Shown here: positions 48,501-56,963 of the stretch, piece by piece | Layout of the letters: the number at the start of each line of letters is the position of its first letter | Numbering within the stretch: the stretch's first letter is position 1 | DNA from: Planctomycetota bacterium | Lineage (GTDB): Bacteria > Planctomycetota > UBA1135 > GCA-002686595 | Direction of reading: 5' to 3' | Length of the DNA stretch: 64,000 nt | Assembly: GCA_016709875.1 (NCBI GenBank) | Contig: JADJLZ010000004.1 | Location: forward strand, 1-64,000 | Notes under the pieces: generated by a model | Told to the model about the DNA's origin: nothing | Database searches by the model: none | Seen by the model: only the letters and a program-made list of their open reading frames with translations | Translations under genes and position numbers: made by a program

Positions 48501-49057
48501 AGGATCGGCACGAGGTCGAGGGGCTCGACGCCCGCGTCGCCTTTCGCGGGGAAGCGCACGCGCACGTCCTCCTCGAGGTAGAGGTAGCGGCCGTACAGGC
48601 GTACCCATCCGGTGCGCGTCCCGGGTCCGAACGCGACGCGGAAGCTCCCATCGCGCTGCACTTCGGCCTTGTGCAGCGTCCCGCTGGCGAACTTCTTGCC
48701 GCGCGCCTCGACGGTGAGCTTCTCGTCGGGCGGCGTGCCATCGGGGAACTTCACCTTGCCCGTGACCCAGCGGCCCTTCGCGAGCTCCGCGTCGAGCGGC
48801 GTCGTCGCCGCGGGCGTGGACTGCTTCTCGACCGGCGCCTTCTGCACGACCTGGCGCTCGGGCGAACTCTCCTCGGCCGAGGCCTCGATCACGCTCGCGG
48901 GCGCTTGCGATGCCATGACCGGAGCGGATTGCACCAGCGCCTCGCCCGGATCGATCGGCGCGGCCGCCGGCTTCTGCGTCACGAACCAGAGCCCCGCAAA
49001 ACCGATCGCGAGCAGCGCGACCAGACCGACGAGGACGAACAGCGGGCGACGAGTCAT
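45527..49057 (-). CDS. Giant membrane-anchored CarboxypepD_reg-like protein (1,176 aa)
   Basis: An N-terminal helix (PLFVLVGLVALLAIGFAGLWFV) and a linker precede about ten carboxypeptidase-regulatory-like sandwiches. Examples are RLSGTVVDGQGAPVEKAAF, SLSGIVRWPGGEPAAGALLRV, SVTGRVLDSSGAPIEQFLV, RIAGRVVDRKGKALAQVWL and RVEGRVLGVDGQPLAGAVV. A Lys/Glu/Ala-rich insert (about residues 440-490) separates early and middle domains. It lacks a peptidase domain. Probably a long extracytoplasmic stalk or a scaffold. An IS1-family element sits 66 bp upstream, so its native promoter region has been altered, and the transposase frame runs into its start (ATGA). Confidence 0.85.
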   Translation of the reverse strand: MTRRPLFVLVGLVALLAIGFAGLWFVTQKPAAAPIDPGEALVQSAPVMASQAPASVIEASAEESSPERQVVQKAPVEKQSTPAATTPLDAELAKGRWVTGKVKFPDGTPPDEKLTVEARGKKFASGTLHKAEVQRDGSFRVAFGPGTRTGWVRLYGRYLYLEEDVRVRFPAKGDAGVEPLDLVPILGGLVRGHLTLPIGVTSASTGLAGTHVQAWRNYLSFAGRSDAVVRNLDGEIGADERFELGGVPAKTSWTLSVDPEAFTRAQKDDVKVDPGKAVDVEIELHLGARLSGTVVDGQGAPVEKAAFTYMSQDGPGGQNWSNFRGKESAADGSFDLRGTPTGKGTLTIQKEGYLPQTTEFAALAEGSAQQGLRIVLASGESLSGIVRWPGGEPAAGALLRVRFTPEDSQTTRSFNMFGMNERAAKCDAQGKFSLAGFPRGKATLQAEAKPTKEMLAAESKPAEASAKQAEEGEPAADSEKAEENSKEKSSASKASARRKWTAILEDQPTGTQNIVLTLDSGFSVTGRVLDSSGAPIEQFLVRAEPVEAERQPWEPARGVVTGRFQDAGGQFTLEGLHEGKWKLRAEAKDAPACTPKQINVPEESGPVVLTLAAACTVSGTVFLPNGQPAHPAHAQADPDTTEVRGLVFNDKKDFNASTSTDGAFEIKGLPPGPLKLHATSEEWADAEELPLELAPGQKLEGVRLTLRVPGRITGLVLDALGHSDAERPISLNGNNSGWDQTKSDAEGRFSFEKVTPGDYMISTQPRPEEYQSSSADPARQNRVWQEQQRSLQVKVAAGATAEVTLGGMPKDAIHLVGHVTCGGHALADAYLQVWTFSKRGEGEQRNFHANTSADGSFDLVLGGAGDYSVNVSGPSNSSSNQFQVKVSSDPRQTRDFELPGARIAGRVVDRKGKALAQVWLQMRADENVRGERPRVSGNVSTDTEGRFVFENIAPGTYKIEFGGANRGWGQAGQIGHTSASGLVVEEGKSIEGLEIVAQPPCRVEGRVLGVDGQPLAGAVVIAVDEKGQSLTSWQRQTTDATGNFEFDALPPGRAAFLAQKGTQTSGYSGWVSVLEDSTAKVDLGLMNGALLFIETVDSAGAKLDCDLQLFDARNIDVTNVGWFAQLGEVEARPGRRFGPLAPGKYSLVVMRKDKADLHQEVSVGADPLQTLRVRCD

Positions 49058-50159
49058 GGGGAAGTCTCCTTCGCGGGCGCGTGTCCTGGCGCCTCGAGCG
49101 TGGGAAGAGTGTAGCGCGGGAGCGACTCTGCCGCCCTTCGCTGTGCGCATTTGGAATCGAACATCCTGACCGCGAGCAGGTCGGTCACCTCGAGCATCCG
49201 CGGGCAAAGCCCCGCGACCATCGCCGCGGTCTGCGTGTGATTGCGGTTGGTGATCGGCCGCACGTAGTTGCGCCAGGCCAGATAGATCCACAGGTGGCTC
49301 TCGAGCTTCTCGCGCTTCTTCGAGGCACCCCAATTGCGCCGCACGAGCCGGCTCAAGTTGTCGCGCAGCATCGCGAAGGTATGGTTGATCGGGAAGAGCG
49401 GGTTCTTGTAGCTGCGCGGCACGCTCGAGTGCGTCTTCTGGTGCACGAGGCGCTCGCCGAAGAGGCGCTTCAGAGCGACGCCGTAGGTGTGCTTCTCGTC
49501 GGTACCGACAAAGACCTTCGCTTTCGGATCGCAGACGCGAGCGAGCACCTCGAAGCAGCGCGTCATCTTCTCGCGTGACTCGCTCTTGCGCTTGACGTCG
49601 CCCTCGGGAGCTGTTCGTACCGCGCGAGCTTCGCGAGATTCGCCTTCGAGAGCGGTTTCCGCGCCGGAAGCGTGCCCACCTCCGCGTGCAGGATGCAGTA
49701 GCTCGGCTTGTGCACGAGCACCGGCACGGTGACCGGTTTCAAGCGGCGGTTGTGCTCGAAGGTCTCGAGCTCGTCGAGCTGGAACTGCCCCTCCCAGGGC
49801 GTCGCGATCCCGCGCATGCGCATGCGCCACTCGTGGAATCCGCGGCCTTGTTTGCCGAACAGATCGAGTCGCCGCGCGACCGTGCGCAGCGTGCAGTGGT
49901 GGGTCTTCGCGATCTGGCGCTGCGTCACCTTCGAGATCAGCGCGAGGAAGATCTTCACGTCGAGTGAGACGCGTTTCAGGCCGTAGTCGACGCGAAACGT
50001 CTGCGTCGAGAAAGTGCGTTTGCAGGCCTTGCACTGGAAGCGCTGCACGCGACGGCCGTCGCAGGCGCGCGTGTAGTGGCCGCGGCGTTGGTACTGGAAG
50101 CCGGCGGAGCCGGCACATTTGGGTTCTTCGCAGGGGCAGTGATCTGGGCGAAATTCCAT
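49054..50159 (-). CDS. IS1-family transposase, frameshifted, reading frame leaves the element
   Basis: The start at 50159 yields a zinc-ribbon N-terminus (CPCEEPKCAGSAGF then RRVQRFQCKACKRTFS) as in IS1 InsA, an HTH (TQRQIAKTHHCTLRTVARRL) and the DDE start QLDELETFEHN. The frame breaks near the GGG at 49606-49608. A -1 shift, or one added C, resumes EGDVKRKSES...VFVGTDEKHTY...NHTFAMLRDNLSRLVRRNW...LWIYLAWRNYVRP. IS1 elements do use programmed -1 shifting, but the usual A6C slip site is absent here, so an error or decay is as likely. The frame passes through the left inverted repeat and stops only at 49054, over the next gene's start. About 368 codons in total. Confidence 0.8.
49115..49123. 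repeat. Target-site duplication, left copy (IS1-family)
   Basis: CGCGGGAGC, identical to 50274-50282. Nine bases is the usual length for IS1. Confidence 0.9.
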
Positions 50160-50273
50160 CGGGCGTCCTCCTCGGCGCGCCCGGGAGAGGCGCGTCCACA
50201 CGGAAGACGCTCGGATGAGGCGAAGGTTGCGCGCGCCGGACCGATTTTCCGCACAGCGAAGGGCGGCAGAGTC
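49124..50273 (-). mobile_element. IS1-family insertion sequence, 1,150 bp
   Basis: Perfect 24-bp terminal inverted repeats (49124-49147 and 50250-50273, outer end GACTCTGCCGCCCTT) flank a single zinc-ribbon DDE transposase. A perfect 9-bp duplication lies outside on both sides. It inserted directly at the stop codon of the 50282-52198 gene, whose final base belongs to the duplication, so that protein is unchanged. The clean repeats mean the insertion is recent. Confidence 0.95.
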
Positions 50274-50282
50274 CGCGGGAGC
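50274..50282. repeat. Target-site duplication, right copy (IS1-family)
   Basis: CGCGGGAGC, identical to 49115-49123. Its last base is the final base of the neighbouring gene's TAG stop. Confidence 0.9.
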
Positions 50283-52198
50283 TACTTCGCGCGCTTCACG
50301 AGCACTTCGATGCGGGTCTCCGCGCCCGATTCGAGTGCAGCCGTCTCGTTGCCGCGCCAGCCGCCCGGGCCGGTGAGCTCCAGCTCGTAGGTGCCGCGCC
50401 CGAGGAACAGGAGAACGCTGGGATGACTCGTTCCGTCGAAGAGCGAGTGGCCGCCCAGGTCGCGCACGCGCAGCGTGAGCTCGGGAGGACGCTCCCCACT
50501 CGGCCACTTCGCGGCGACGAGCAGCCTCCCGGCGGGCTCGACCGTGAGCTCGACCTCGCGCTCGCGGTCCGCGCGAACCTCGATCGGCGCGGCGATGGGA
50601 GAGTCGAAGTTCGCGCCGGTCGCGCGCAATCCGTAGCGGCCTTCCGAGAGCCCGCGCAGCACGAAGCTCCCGTCGGGATCGACGCGCGCGCTCGCCGCGA
50701 CCGGCCCGCCCGGCTCGTCGTAGGCGATGACACGCAGCGCGCCGTTCAGACCCTCGGGAGCGCCGCGCACGAGCCCGCGGAGAACGCAGCCTGGTCCGAG
50801 CACGATCTCGAGCTGCGCTCCGGGTACCTCGACCTGCACGCGTGCGCGGGCGAAAGGCGCCTCCGCGTCGGGCTTCGAGATGGGATTGGCGAGGATCTCG
50901 TAGCGGCCCGCCGGCAAATTCACGAACGAGAAGCGCCCGTCCGGTCCGGGCGTGCAGTGCGGCATCCACAAGTCGAAAGCGCTCGCAGGCGCGTCCGCTG
51001 GCGGGCTCACGAGGTCCAGCGACAGGTTGACTTCGGTGACGGGCCGACCCGCGGCGTCGACGACGCGTCCGTGGATGTCCGCGCCCGGCAGATCGAAGTC
51101 GAGCACCTGCTGCTTCTCCTGCGTGATCTCGACCGTGCGCACGAGGTCGCGCGTCCCGCCCATGCCCATCAGGTGGAACGTGTAGGTACCCTTCCCGCGC
51201 ACGCGCAGTTCGTAGGCTCCGAGCTCGTCGCTGCGCACGCGCGGAGCGTCGAACCAGCCCGTGTCGGGATTCTCGGGCCAGATCCAGGTGCGCGCGAGCG
51301 GCTGGCCGAGCGCGGACACGTGCCCGAAGACGCGCACGCCGTCTGCGAGGATTCCGCCGAGCACGATCTCGAGCGTCTGCCCCGCGGCGATCTCGAGGAA
51401 GCGCTCCTGGTCGCCGTTCGAGAGGAAATTGGCCAGGAAGGGGGCGTCCACGCGGATGTCGTCGAGCTCCTCCTTGCGCGGCCGGATGCTGACGAGTTGC
51501 GAGCCGGCATTTACCCGCTCGAACACGAATCGTCCGGCGGCATCGCTCTGCGTGAAGAGCGCCTTGCGCGTGTCCAGGTCCTCGCAGGAGAGCGCGACTC
51601 CGGCGCGCGGCGCGCTCTGCGCGTCGAGCACCAGGCCGCGGATGCGGCCGAACTCGCGCAGTTCGAGGCGCACGTCGCGCTTGTGCTCGCCGGGCTCGAG
51701 TTCGATCGAGAGCGTCTGGCTGGCGGCGAAATCACTCGACAGCGCCACGAGGCGCAATTTCCCAGTCGGCGCGGGAAAGATCGAGAAGGCGCCCTGCTCG
51801 TCGGTGACCGTCGAGTCCTCCGGGAGCGACTCGGGGTTGGTGTAATCGAGCCACTGCACGTACTGCACGCGCGCGAGCACCGCGGGCCGGCCGTCGGGCT
51901 GCAGCACGCGGCCCTCGACGCGCGCCTCGGGCGGGGGCTCGTCCGAGTCCGCGGGCAAGGGCTGTGTGCCCTGCGCCTGCGCGCGCTCCTCGCCCAGCGT
52001 GCTCTCGGCGAGCGGCAGCGGCGCGTCCGCGCTCTCGAGCAGGCCCGGGCGCCCGCGTGCGTCGAGCGCCGCTTCCGCAGCGGAACCGCGCGCGAGTCCG
52101 GGTGCCGGGGTGCGTGCGCGCAGCCAAAGAGCTGCGAGGACCGCCAGGCAGACGGCCGCCAGGGCGAGCAGCGGCAGGAGGGGGGGGCGCGAGCGCAT
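50282..52198 (-). CDS. Membrane-anchored CarboxypepD_reg-like protein (638 aa)
   Basis: The N-terminal helix (PLLPLLALAAVCLAVLAALWL, about 5-25) anchors a set of carboxypeptidase-regulatory-like sandwiches. Examples are RVEGRVLQPDGRPAVLARVQY, RIRGLVLDAQSAPRAGVALS, RVFGHVSALGQPLARTWIW and DIHGRVVDAAGRPVTEVNLSL. Layout and wording match the 45527-49057 product (shared phrases such as GVRVFGHVSA/IHLVGHVTC blocks and an ARIAGRVVDRKG-like block), so they are likely ancient tandem duplicates now split by the IS1 element. No catalytic domain. Surface or periplasmic structural role inferred. Confidence 0.85.
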   Translation of the reverse strand: MRSRPPLLPLLALAAVCLAVLAALWLRARTPAPGLARGSAAEAALDARGRPGLLESADAPLPLAESTLGEERAQAQGTQPLPADSDEPPPEARVEGRVLQPDGRPAVLARVQYVQWLDYTNPESLPEDSTVTDEQGAFSIFPAPTGKLRLVALSSDFAASQTLSIELEPGEHKRDVRLELREFGRIRGLVLDAQSAPRAGVALSCEDLDTRKALFTQSDAAGRFVFERVNAGSQLVSIRPRKEELDDIRVDAPFLANFLSNGDQERFLEIAAGQTLEIVLGGILADGVRVFGHVSALGQPLARTWIWPENPDTGWFDAPRVRSDELGAYELRVRGKGTYTFHLMGMGGTRDLVRTVEITQEKQQVLDFDLPGADIHGRVVDAAGRPVTEVNLSLDLVSPPADAPASAFDLWMPHCTPGPDGRFSFVNLPAGRYEILANPISKPDAEAPFARARVQVEVPGAQLEIVLGPGCVLRGLVRGAPEGLNGALRVIAYDEPGGPVAASARVDPDGSFVLRGLSEGRYGLRATGANFDSPIAAPIEVRADREREVELTVEPAGRLLVAAKWPSGERPPELTLRVRDLGGHSLFDGTSHPSVLLFLGRGTYELELTGPGGWRGNETAALESGAETRIEVLVKRAK

Positions 52199-52264
52199 CC
52201 GGGAGCTTCGCTAACCACCGGAGTGTAATGAGTTTCGCCGCCGTCCCGGTCTACACTCGTTCAG

Positions 52265-53047
52265 GTGCGAACGGCAGCCCTCGCGGTCCTCACCTTGATC
52301 CTCACCAGTGGCTGCCGCTCCACCTCTTCGGGGACGGCCTACGAGCGGCATTTCAGCGCGCCGATCTGGAGCGCGGCCGCGGCCGAACCCTTCGAGCATT
52401 CGCCCGAGCGCGAGTTGCTCTACGGCATCGGCGGATTGACGCTGCTGGGAGCGCCCTTTGACTCCGATATCTCGGGCGACGGCGCGGAGGACCACGTGCT
52501 CACGGCGGGCAAGACGCTGCCGGGCGATGCGCTCGCGATCCTGCTCGGCGGCGCGGCCCTGGGCTACGGCGGCTGGGAGTGGGGGCACGCGGGCGACAGC
52601 CGCAATTTCGAGATCGCCGCCGAGGGACTCGCGGCCACCGAGGCCGCGGTGCTCGCGCTCAAGTTCGCGACGCAGCGCCGCCGTCCGCAGGGCGGCAACC
52701 ACGATTCTTTTCCCTCGGGGCACACCGCCTTCGCCTTCGCGGGCGCGACGCTGCTCGCGCGCGCGATCGAGGACGACACGCAGAGCCGGCTGGGCTACTG
52801 GCTCTACGTTCCCGCGTTGTACGTCGGCATCGACCGCATCGAGGCCGGCAAGCACTTCTTCACCGACGTCGGCTTCGGCGCGCTGCTCGGCATCTTCGTC
52901 GCGGACTGGGTCCACGCGGCGCACCGCGCGGACGCGGGCGATGGACGGCCGGTGATCTTCGACGAGCGCAAGCCCGGCGTGGCCTTCACCGTGCAGCCCT
53001 ACGCCGACGAGGAGAGCCGCGGGCTCTCGCTCGGCTGGTCGTTCTGA
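52265..53047 (+). CDS. PAP2-family phosphatase-like lipoprotein
   Basis: 260 residues, GTG start. The N-terminus (TAALAVLTLILTSGC) ends in a lipobox with Cys17, so it should be lipid-anchored. The acid phosphatase/PAP2 signature is complete: KFATQRRRP, SFPSGHTAFAFA and GIDRIEAGKHFFTDVGFG, with the catalytic His pair. It probably dephosphorylates a lipid pyrophosphate or phosphatidate on the outer side of the cytoplasmic membrane. It diverges from the 638-residue surface protein, with 66 bp between starts. Confidence 0.9.
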   Translation: MRTAALAVLTLILTSGCRSTSSGTAYERHFSAPIWSAAAAEPFEHSPERELLYGIGGLTLLGAPFDSDISGDGAEDHVLTAGKTLPGDALAILLGGAALGYGGWEWGHAGDSRNFEIAAEGLAATEAAVLALKFATQRRRPQGGNHDSFPSGHTAFAFAGATLLARAIEDDTQSRLGYWLYVPALYVGIDRIEAGKHFFTDVGFGALLGIFVADWVHAAHRADAGDGRPVIFDERKPGVAFTVQPYADEESRGLSLGWSF

Positions 53048-53056
53048 GCCAGCGGC

Positions 53057-54445
53057 TCAGGGCCACACAAGGCGCGGCCCGGTCTCGCGGCCGGTGAGCA
53101 CCACGCGCGCCACGCCGTGGAATCCGGAGCGGCCTTCGACTTCGATGCGGTAGGCGCCCGGCGAGAGCGTGAGCTCCAGTTCGCCTTGCCACACGCGCTG
53201 GTCCGCGCGCAGGAAGCCCAGGGCGTCGGTCACGCGCACGTGCACCGGAGCGGCGTGGCCGTCGAGCACGATGCGCAGTTGCGTGCCGCGCTCGAGCGCG
53301 AGGTCGCAGCGCTCGCGCCCACCCTCGAGGAGCGCCGCGAAGGTCCGCGAGCGCGCGGCGAGGCCGGCCTCGCTCGCGCTGAGCACGAAGACCCCCGGCG
53401 GCGCCGCGTCGAAGCCGTAGCGGCCCTGCGCGTCCGTCGTGGCGACGAGCAGCGAACCCACTTGCGCGCTCGAGCCGGCGCTGACGCGCGCACCCGCGAC
53501 GGGCAGGCCGTCCTGGTCGAGCACGAAACCGCGCAGCGAGGCCGCGCGCTGCAGCACGAGCTCCAGATCTTCGCGCACCTCGCCTGGCTCGAGGCCGCGG
53601 ACGAGCAACCCGAGCGTGCGCCAGCGCGGGTCCTCGAGGCGCAGCGTGAGGTCGCCGGGCGGGAGCTTCGCGGCCTCGAAGCTTCCGTCCGCCGCGCTGG
53701 TCACCCGCTGCACGTCGCCCCAGGGATCGAGCACGAGCGGATGGGGCGTGTCGCTGCCCTCCCAGATCGAGAAGCTCACGCCGCCCAGTCCCTCGCCCGC
53801 GGTCCCGAGCACGCGTCCGCGCAGCGTGGCGGGCTCGACGAGCGGCAGCAGCAGGTCCGACTGCTCTCCCGGCTCGAGCGTCGGCGTCTCGCTGCACGAA
53901 GGCGCGAAGTCGCGCGGGTTGGCGTGCAGCTGCCCCTCGAGATCCGCGGGGCTCGCGCGCAGCTCGAACTCGCCGTCCGCGTCGACCTCGCAGGCGTGCA
54001 GGTTCCTGCCCTCGATCCAGACCCACGATCCCGCGAGGTCGCGCGCTGCGAAGGGCAGATCGGTGGCGTGCACGAAACGGCCGTGCAGGATGCTGCACAG
54101 CGCGGGCGCCAAGACGACCTCGATCGAGTGCTCGCCGGCTTGCGGCTGGATCCACAGCGGGCGCAGATCGAGCCAGCGCGACTTCAGGACGAGGTAGAAG
54201 CCGGGCTCATCGCCCTCGAGGCGCAGCTCGAACGCTCCGTCCTCCTCGGCGCGCACGGACGCGAGCAGCGCGCCGGCGATCGGTGCCTGCGGGATCCCGC
54301 GCCGCGCGAGCAACTCGACCGGCTCGCCGGCTGGACAACCCTCGGGCAGCTGCACACGGCCGTGGACGCGGAACGTCCCCGTACCCTGGGCCAGGGCGGG
54401 GTAAGCGAGCAGGAGTGCGGCGATCGACGCGAGACGCACGTTCAT
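53057..54445 (-). CDS. Exported CarboxypepD_reg-like protein (462 aa)
   Basis: A signal peptide (MNVRLASIAALLLAYPALAQG) is followed by beta-sandwich modules TFRVHGRVQLPEGCPAGEPV, TLRGRVLGTAGEGLGGVSFSI and SLRGFVLDQDGLPVAGARVSAG. They are the same domain type as in the 41155, 45527 and 50282 products, but the N-terminus here looks cleavable instead of anchoring. The strongly repeated pattern of acidic turn residues (AAEDGAFELRLEGD-like, TTDAQGRYGFDAA) is typical of the family. It follows moaA by 73 bp on the same strand. Confidence 0.82.
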   Translation of the reverse strand: MNVRLASIAALLLAYPALAQGTGTFRVHGRVQLPEGCPAGEPVELLARRGIPQAPIAGALLASVRAEEDGAFELRLEGDEPGFYLVLKSRWLDLRPLWIQPQAGEHSIEVVLAPALCSILHGRFVHATDLPFAARDLAGSWVWIEGRNLHACEVDADGEFELRASPADLEGQLHANPRDFAPSCSETPTLEPGEQSDLLLPLVEPATLRGRVLGTAGEGLGGVSFSIWEGSDTPHPLVLDPWGDVQRVTSAADGSFEAAKLPPGDLTLRLEDPRWRTLGLLVRGLEPGEVREDLELVLQRAASLRGFVLDQDGLPVAGARVSAGSSAQVGSLLVATTDAQGRYGFDAAPPGVFVLSASEAGLAARSRTFAALLEGGRERCDLALERGTQLRIVLDGHAAPVHVRVTDALGFLRADQRVWQGELELTLSPGAYRIEVEGRSGFHGVARVVLTGRETGPRLVWP

Positions 54446-54518
54446 GGAGGCTGGGTCCGGGAGTGGACCTCGTACGACCCGTACCGCGCCGTCTTCCCGG
54501 AGTTTCCCGCGCTCCGGC

Positions 54519-55541
<1,023 letters not shown>

Positions 55542-55583
55542 CGACCGGGCATTGTAATCGGCCCGGCCGATGGAGCGCCCGGG

Positions 55584-56294
55584 CTAGTGGGCCGGCAGCG
55601 CCGCGATGCGCTCGCGCAGCTGCTCGCGGGCGGCCTCGTCGAGGGCGGTGATCTGCGTTTCGAGTGCCTCGACCTCGGGGCTGTCGCCGCGCCGAAGCAT
55701 GGTCCCGACCGAGCGGTCGGCCTGCACCAGGTCGCGAACCTCGCAGCGGAGCATCTGCTCCTCCTTGGGGATCGTGCGCCAGGTGGAGGGCGGGTCGATG
55801 CCGGCCGCGATCTTGCCCGCCAGGACCGAGTCGAGCAGGCCGGTGTGCTGCTGTTCGAGGTTCGCGAGCTCGCGATTCTTCGCCTCGATGAACGCTTCGA
55901 GTTCGGAGCGCGCCGCTTCGTCCTCGCACTTGCGTCCCGCGGGGTTCAGCTCCGGGTTCGCCAGGCAGGAGCGCAGCGAGGGCAGTCGCGTCAGGGCGAC
56001 CGTGCGCTTGGGACCGCTCTCTGTGAGGAGTTCGATGACCGATTTCTCCTGACGCGCGGGTGCGGCCGCGGGCTCGGGCTCACGCGTCTGCAGCGGCTGG
56101 TCCGCGAGCTCGAGCACCGGCGTCGGCCGGCTCGCGACCGCCGGCGCGGGCGCCGGTGCGTGCTCGAGAGCCGAACTCGAGTTCGGCAGGGGGGCGGGCG
56201 TGGCGGCTGGATGCAGCGCGAGCATGTGCGAGAGACCCAGGCCCGCAAACACGCCGAGCAGGGTCCCCAGTACCGTGGAGAGGGAGATCTTCAT
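55584..56294 (-). CDS. Single-pass membrane-anchored protein with helical C-terminus
   Basis: 236 residues. The N-terminal helix (ISLSTVLGTLLGVFAGLGLSHMLAL) anchors a Pro/Ala-rich linker (residues 30-90) and a charged, helical C-terminal domain with ELANLEQQHTGLLDSVLAG and ITALDEAAREQLRERIAALPAH. Two cysteines, SCLANPELNPAGRKC, bracket a short loop. I do not recognise the family. It begins 2 bp after the small Cys-rich exported protein, so the two are cotranscribed. Confidence 0.7.
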   Translation of the reverse strand: MKISLSTVLGTLLGVFAGLGLSHMLALHPAATPAPLPNSSSALEHAPAPAPAVASRPTPVLELADQPLQTREPEPAAAPARQEKSVIELLTESGPKRTVALTRLPSLRSCLANPELNPAGRKCEDEAARSELEAFIEAKNRELANLEQQHTGLLDSVLAGKIAAGIDPPSTWRTIPKEEQMLRCEVRDLVQADRSVGTMLRRGDSPEVEALETQITALDEAAREQLRERIAALPAH

Positions 56295-56296
56295 GG

Positions 56297-56782
56297 TCAG
56301 TTCCCGGCCATGCAGGGCCAGCAGACGTTGGTGATGCGGTAGATCTCGAAGCTGCCCATCTGCGCCGTGTACTCGGCGAAGCCGCCGCACTCGAGGTTCT
56401 CGTGCACCCAGAAGGTCACGATGCTCATGCCGCGGGCGATCGGTCCGGTCGAGTTGAAGACGGTGATCGAGCAATTGCCGTCGTAGGCGACGGTAATCAT
56501 GCCGTTGCCCGTGCAGTTGTTCGGCGAGCAGCCCGGCTTGGAGCAGCTGCCGTCGTGCATCTGGTTGGGCTCGAAAGCGATGATCGTGTGCATGCCCGCC
56601 GCCGCTCCGCAGCCGGGGGGCGGCGGGGCCGAGCTCTCGAGCGCGCCCGGCTCGTAGCGGCAGGTGCAGGGCCCGCTGACGTCGGGCGCCGCGGCGCCGA
56701 GCAGGCTGCCCGCGCCGAGCGTGAGCACGGCGGCGGTCGTGAAGGTCCGGAGGAACTGGAGTCGGCTGGCTTGACGAGTCAT
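56297..56782 (-). CDS. Small cysteine-rich exported protein
   Basis: 161 residues. A long signal peptide (MTRQASRLQFLRTFTTAAVLTLGAGSLLGAAAP) suggests Sec or possibly Tat export (R-Q-A-S-R is not a true twin-arginine). The mature part has ten cysteines, including CTCRY, KPGCSPNNC, DGNC, ECGG and a terminal CWPCMAGN, so it is probably disulfide-rich. I do not recognise it. It is followed immediately by the 55584 gene and diverges from the selenoprotein gene across 181 bp. A weak GAGG site precedes the start. Confidence 0.7.
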   Translation of the reverse strand: MTRQASRLQFLRTFTTAAVLTLGAGSLLGAAAPDVSGPCTCRYEPGALESSAPPPPGCGAAAGMHTIIAFEPNQMHDGSCSKPGCSPNNCTGNGMITVAYDGNCSITVFNSTGPIARGMSIVTFWVHENLECGGFAEYTAQMGSFEIYRITNVCWPCMAGN

Positions 56783-56963
56783 GGTCACACCTCGGGGGGA
56801 GCAGAAGGGGCCATGCGTGTGCGGGCGCAGTGGCGAATCAGGGCACAGCTCCAGCCTCCACCGGATTTCCCGGGTTGTCAATTTGCAAAATCCTAGATGC
56901 GCGGGGGGCACAGTCGCGTGCGCCGGACCTGTGCGCGGGCAGGGGAGCCGCTAGGATGGGGCC

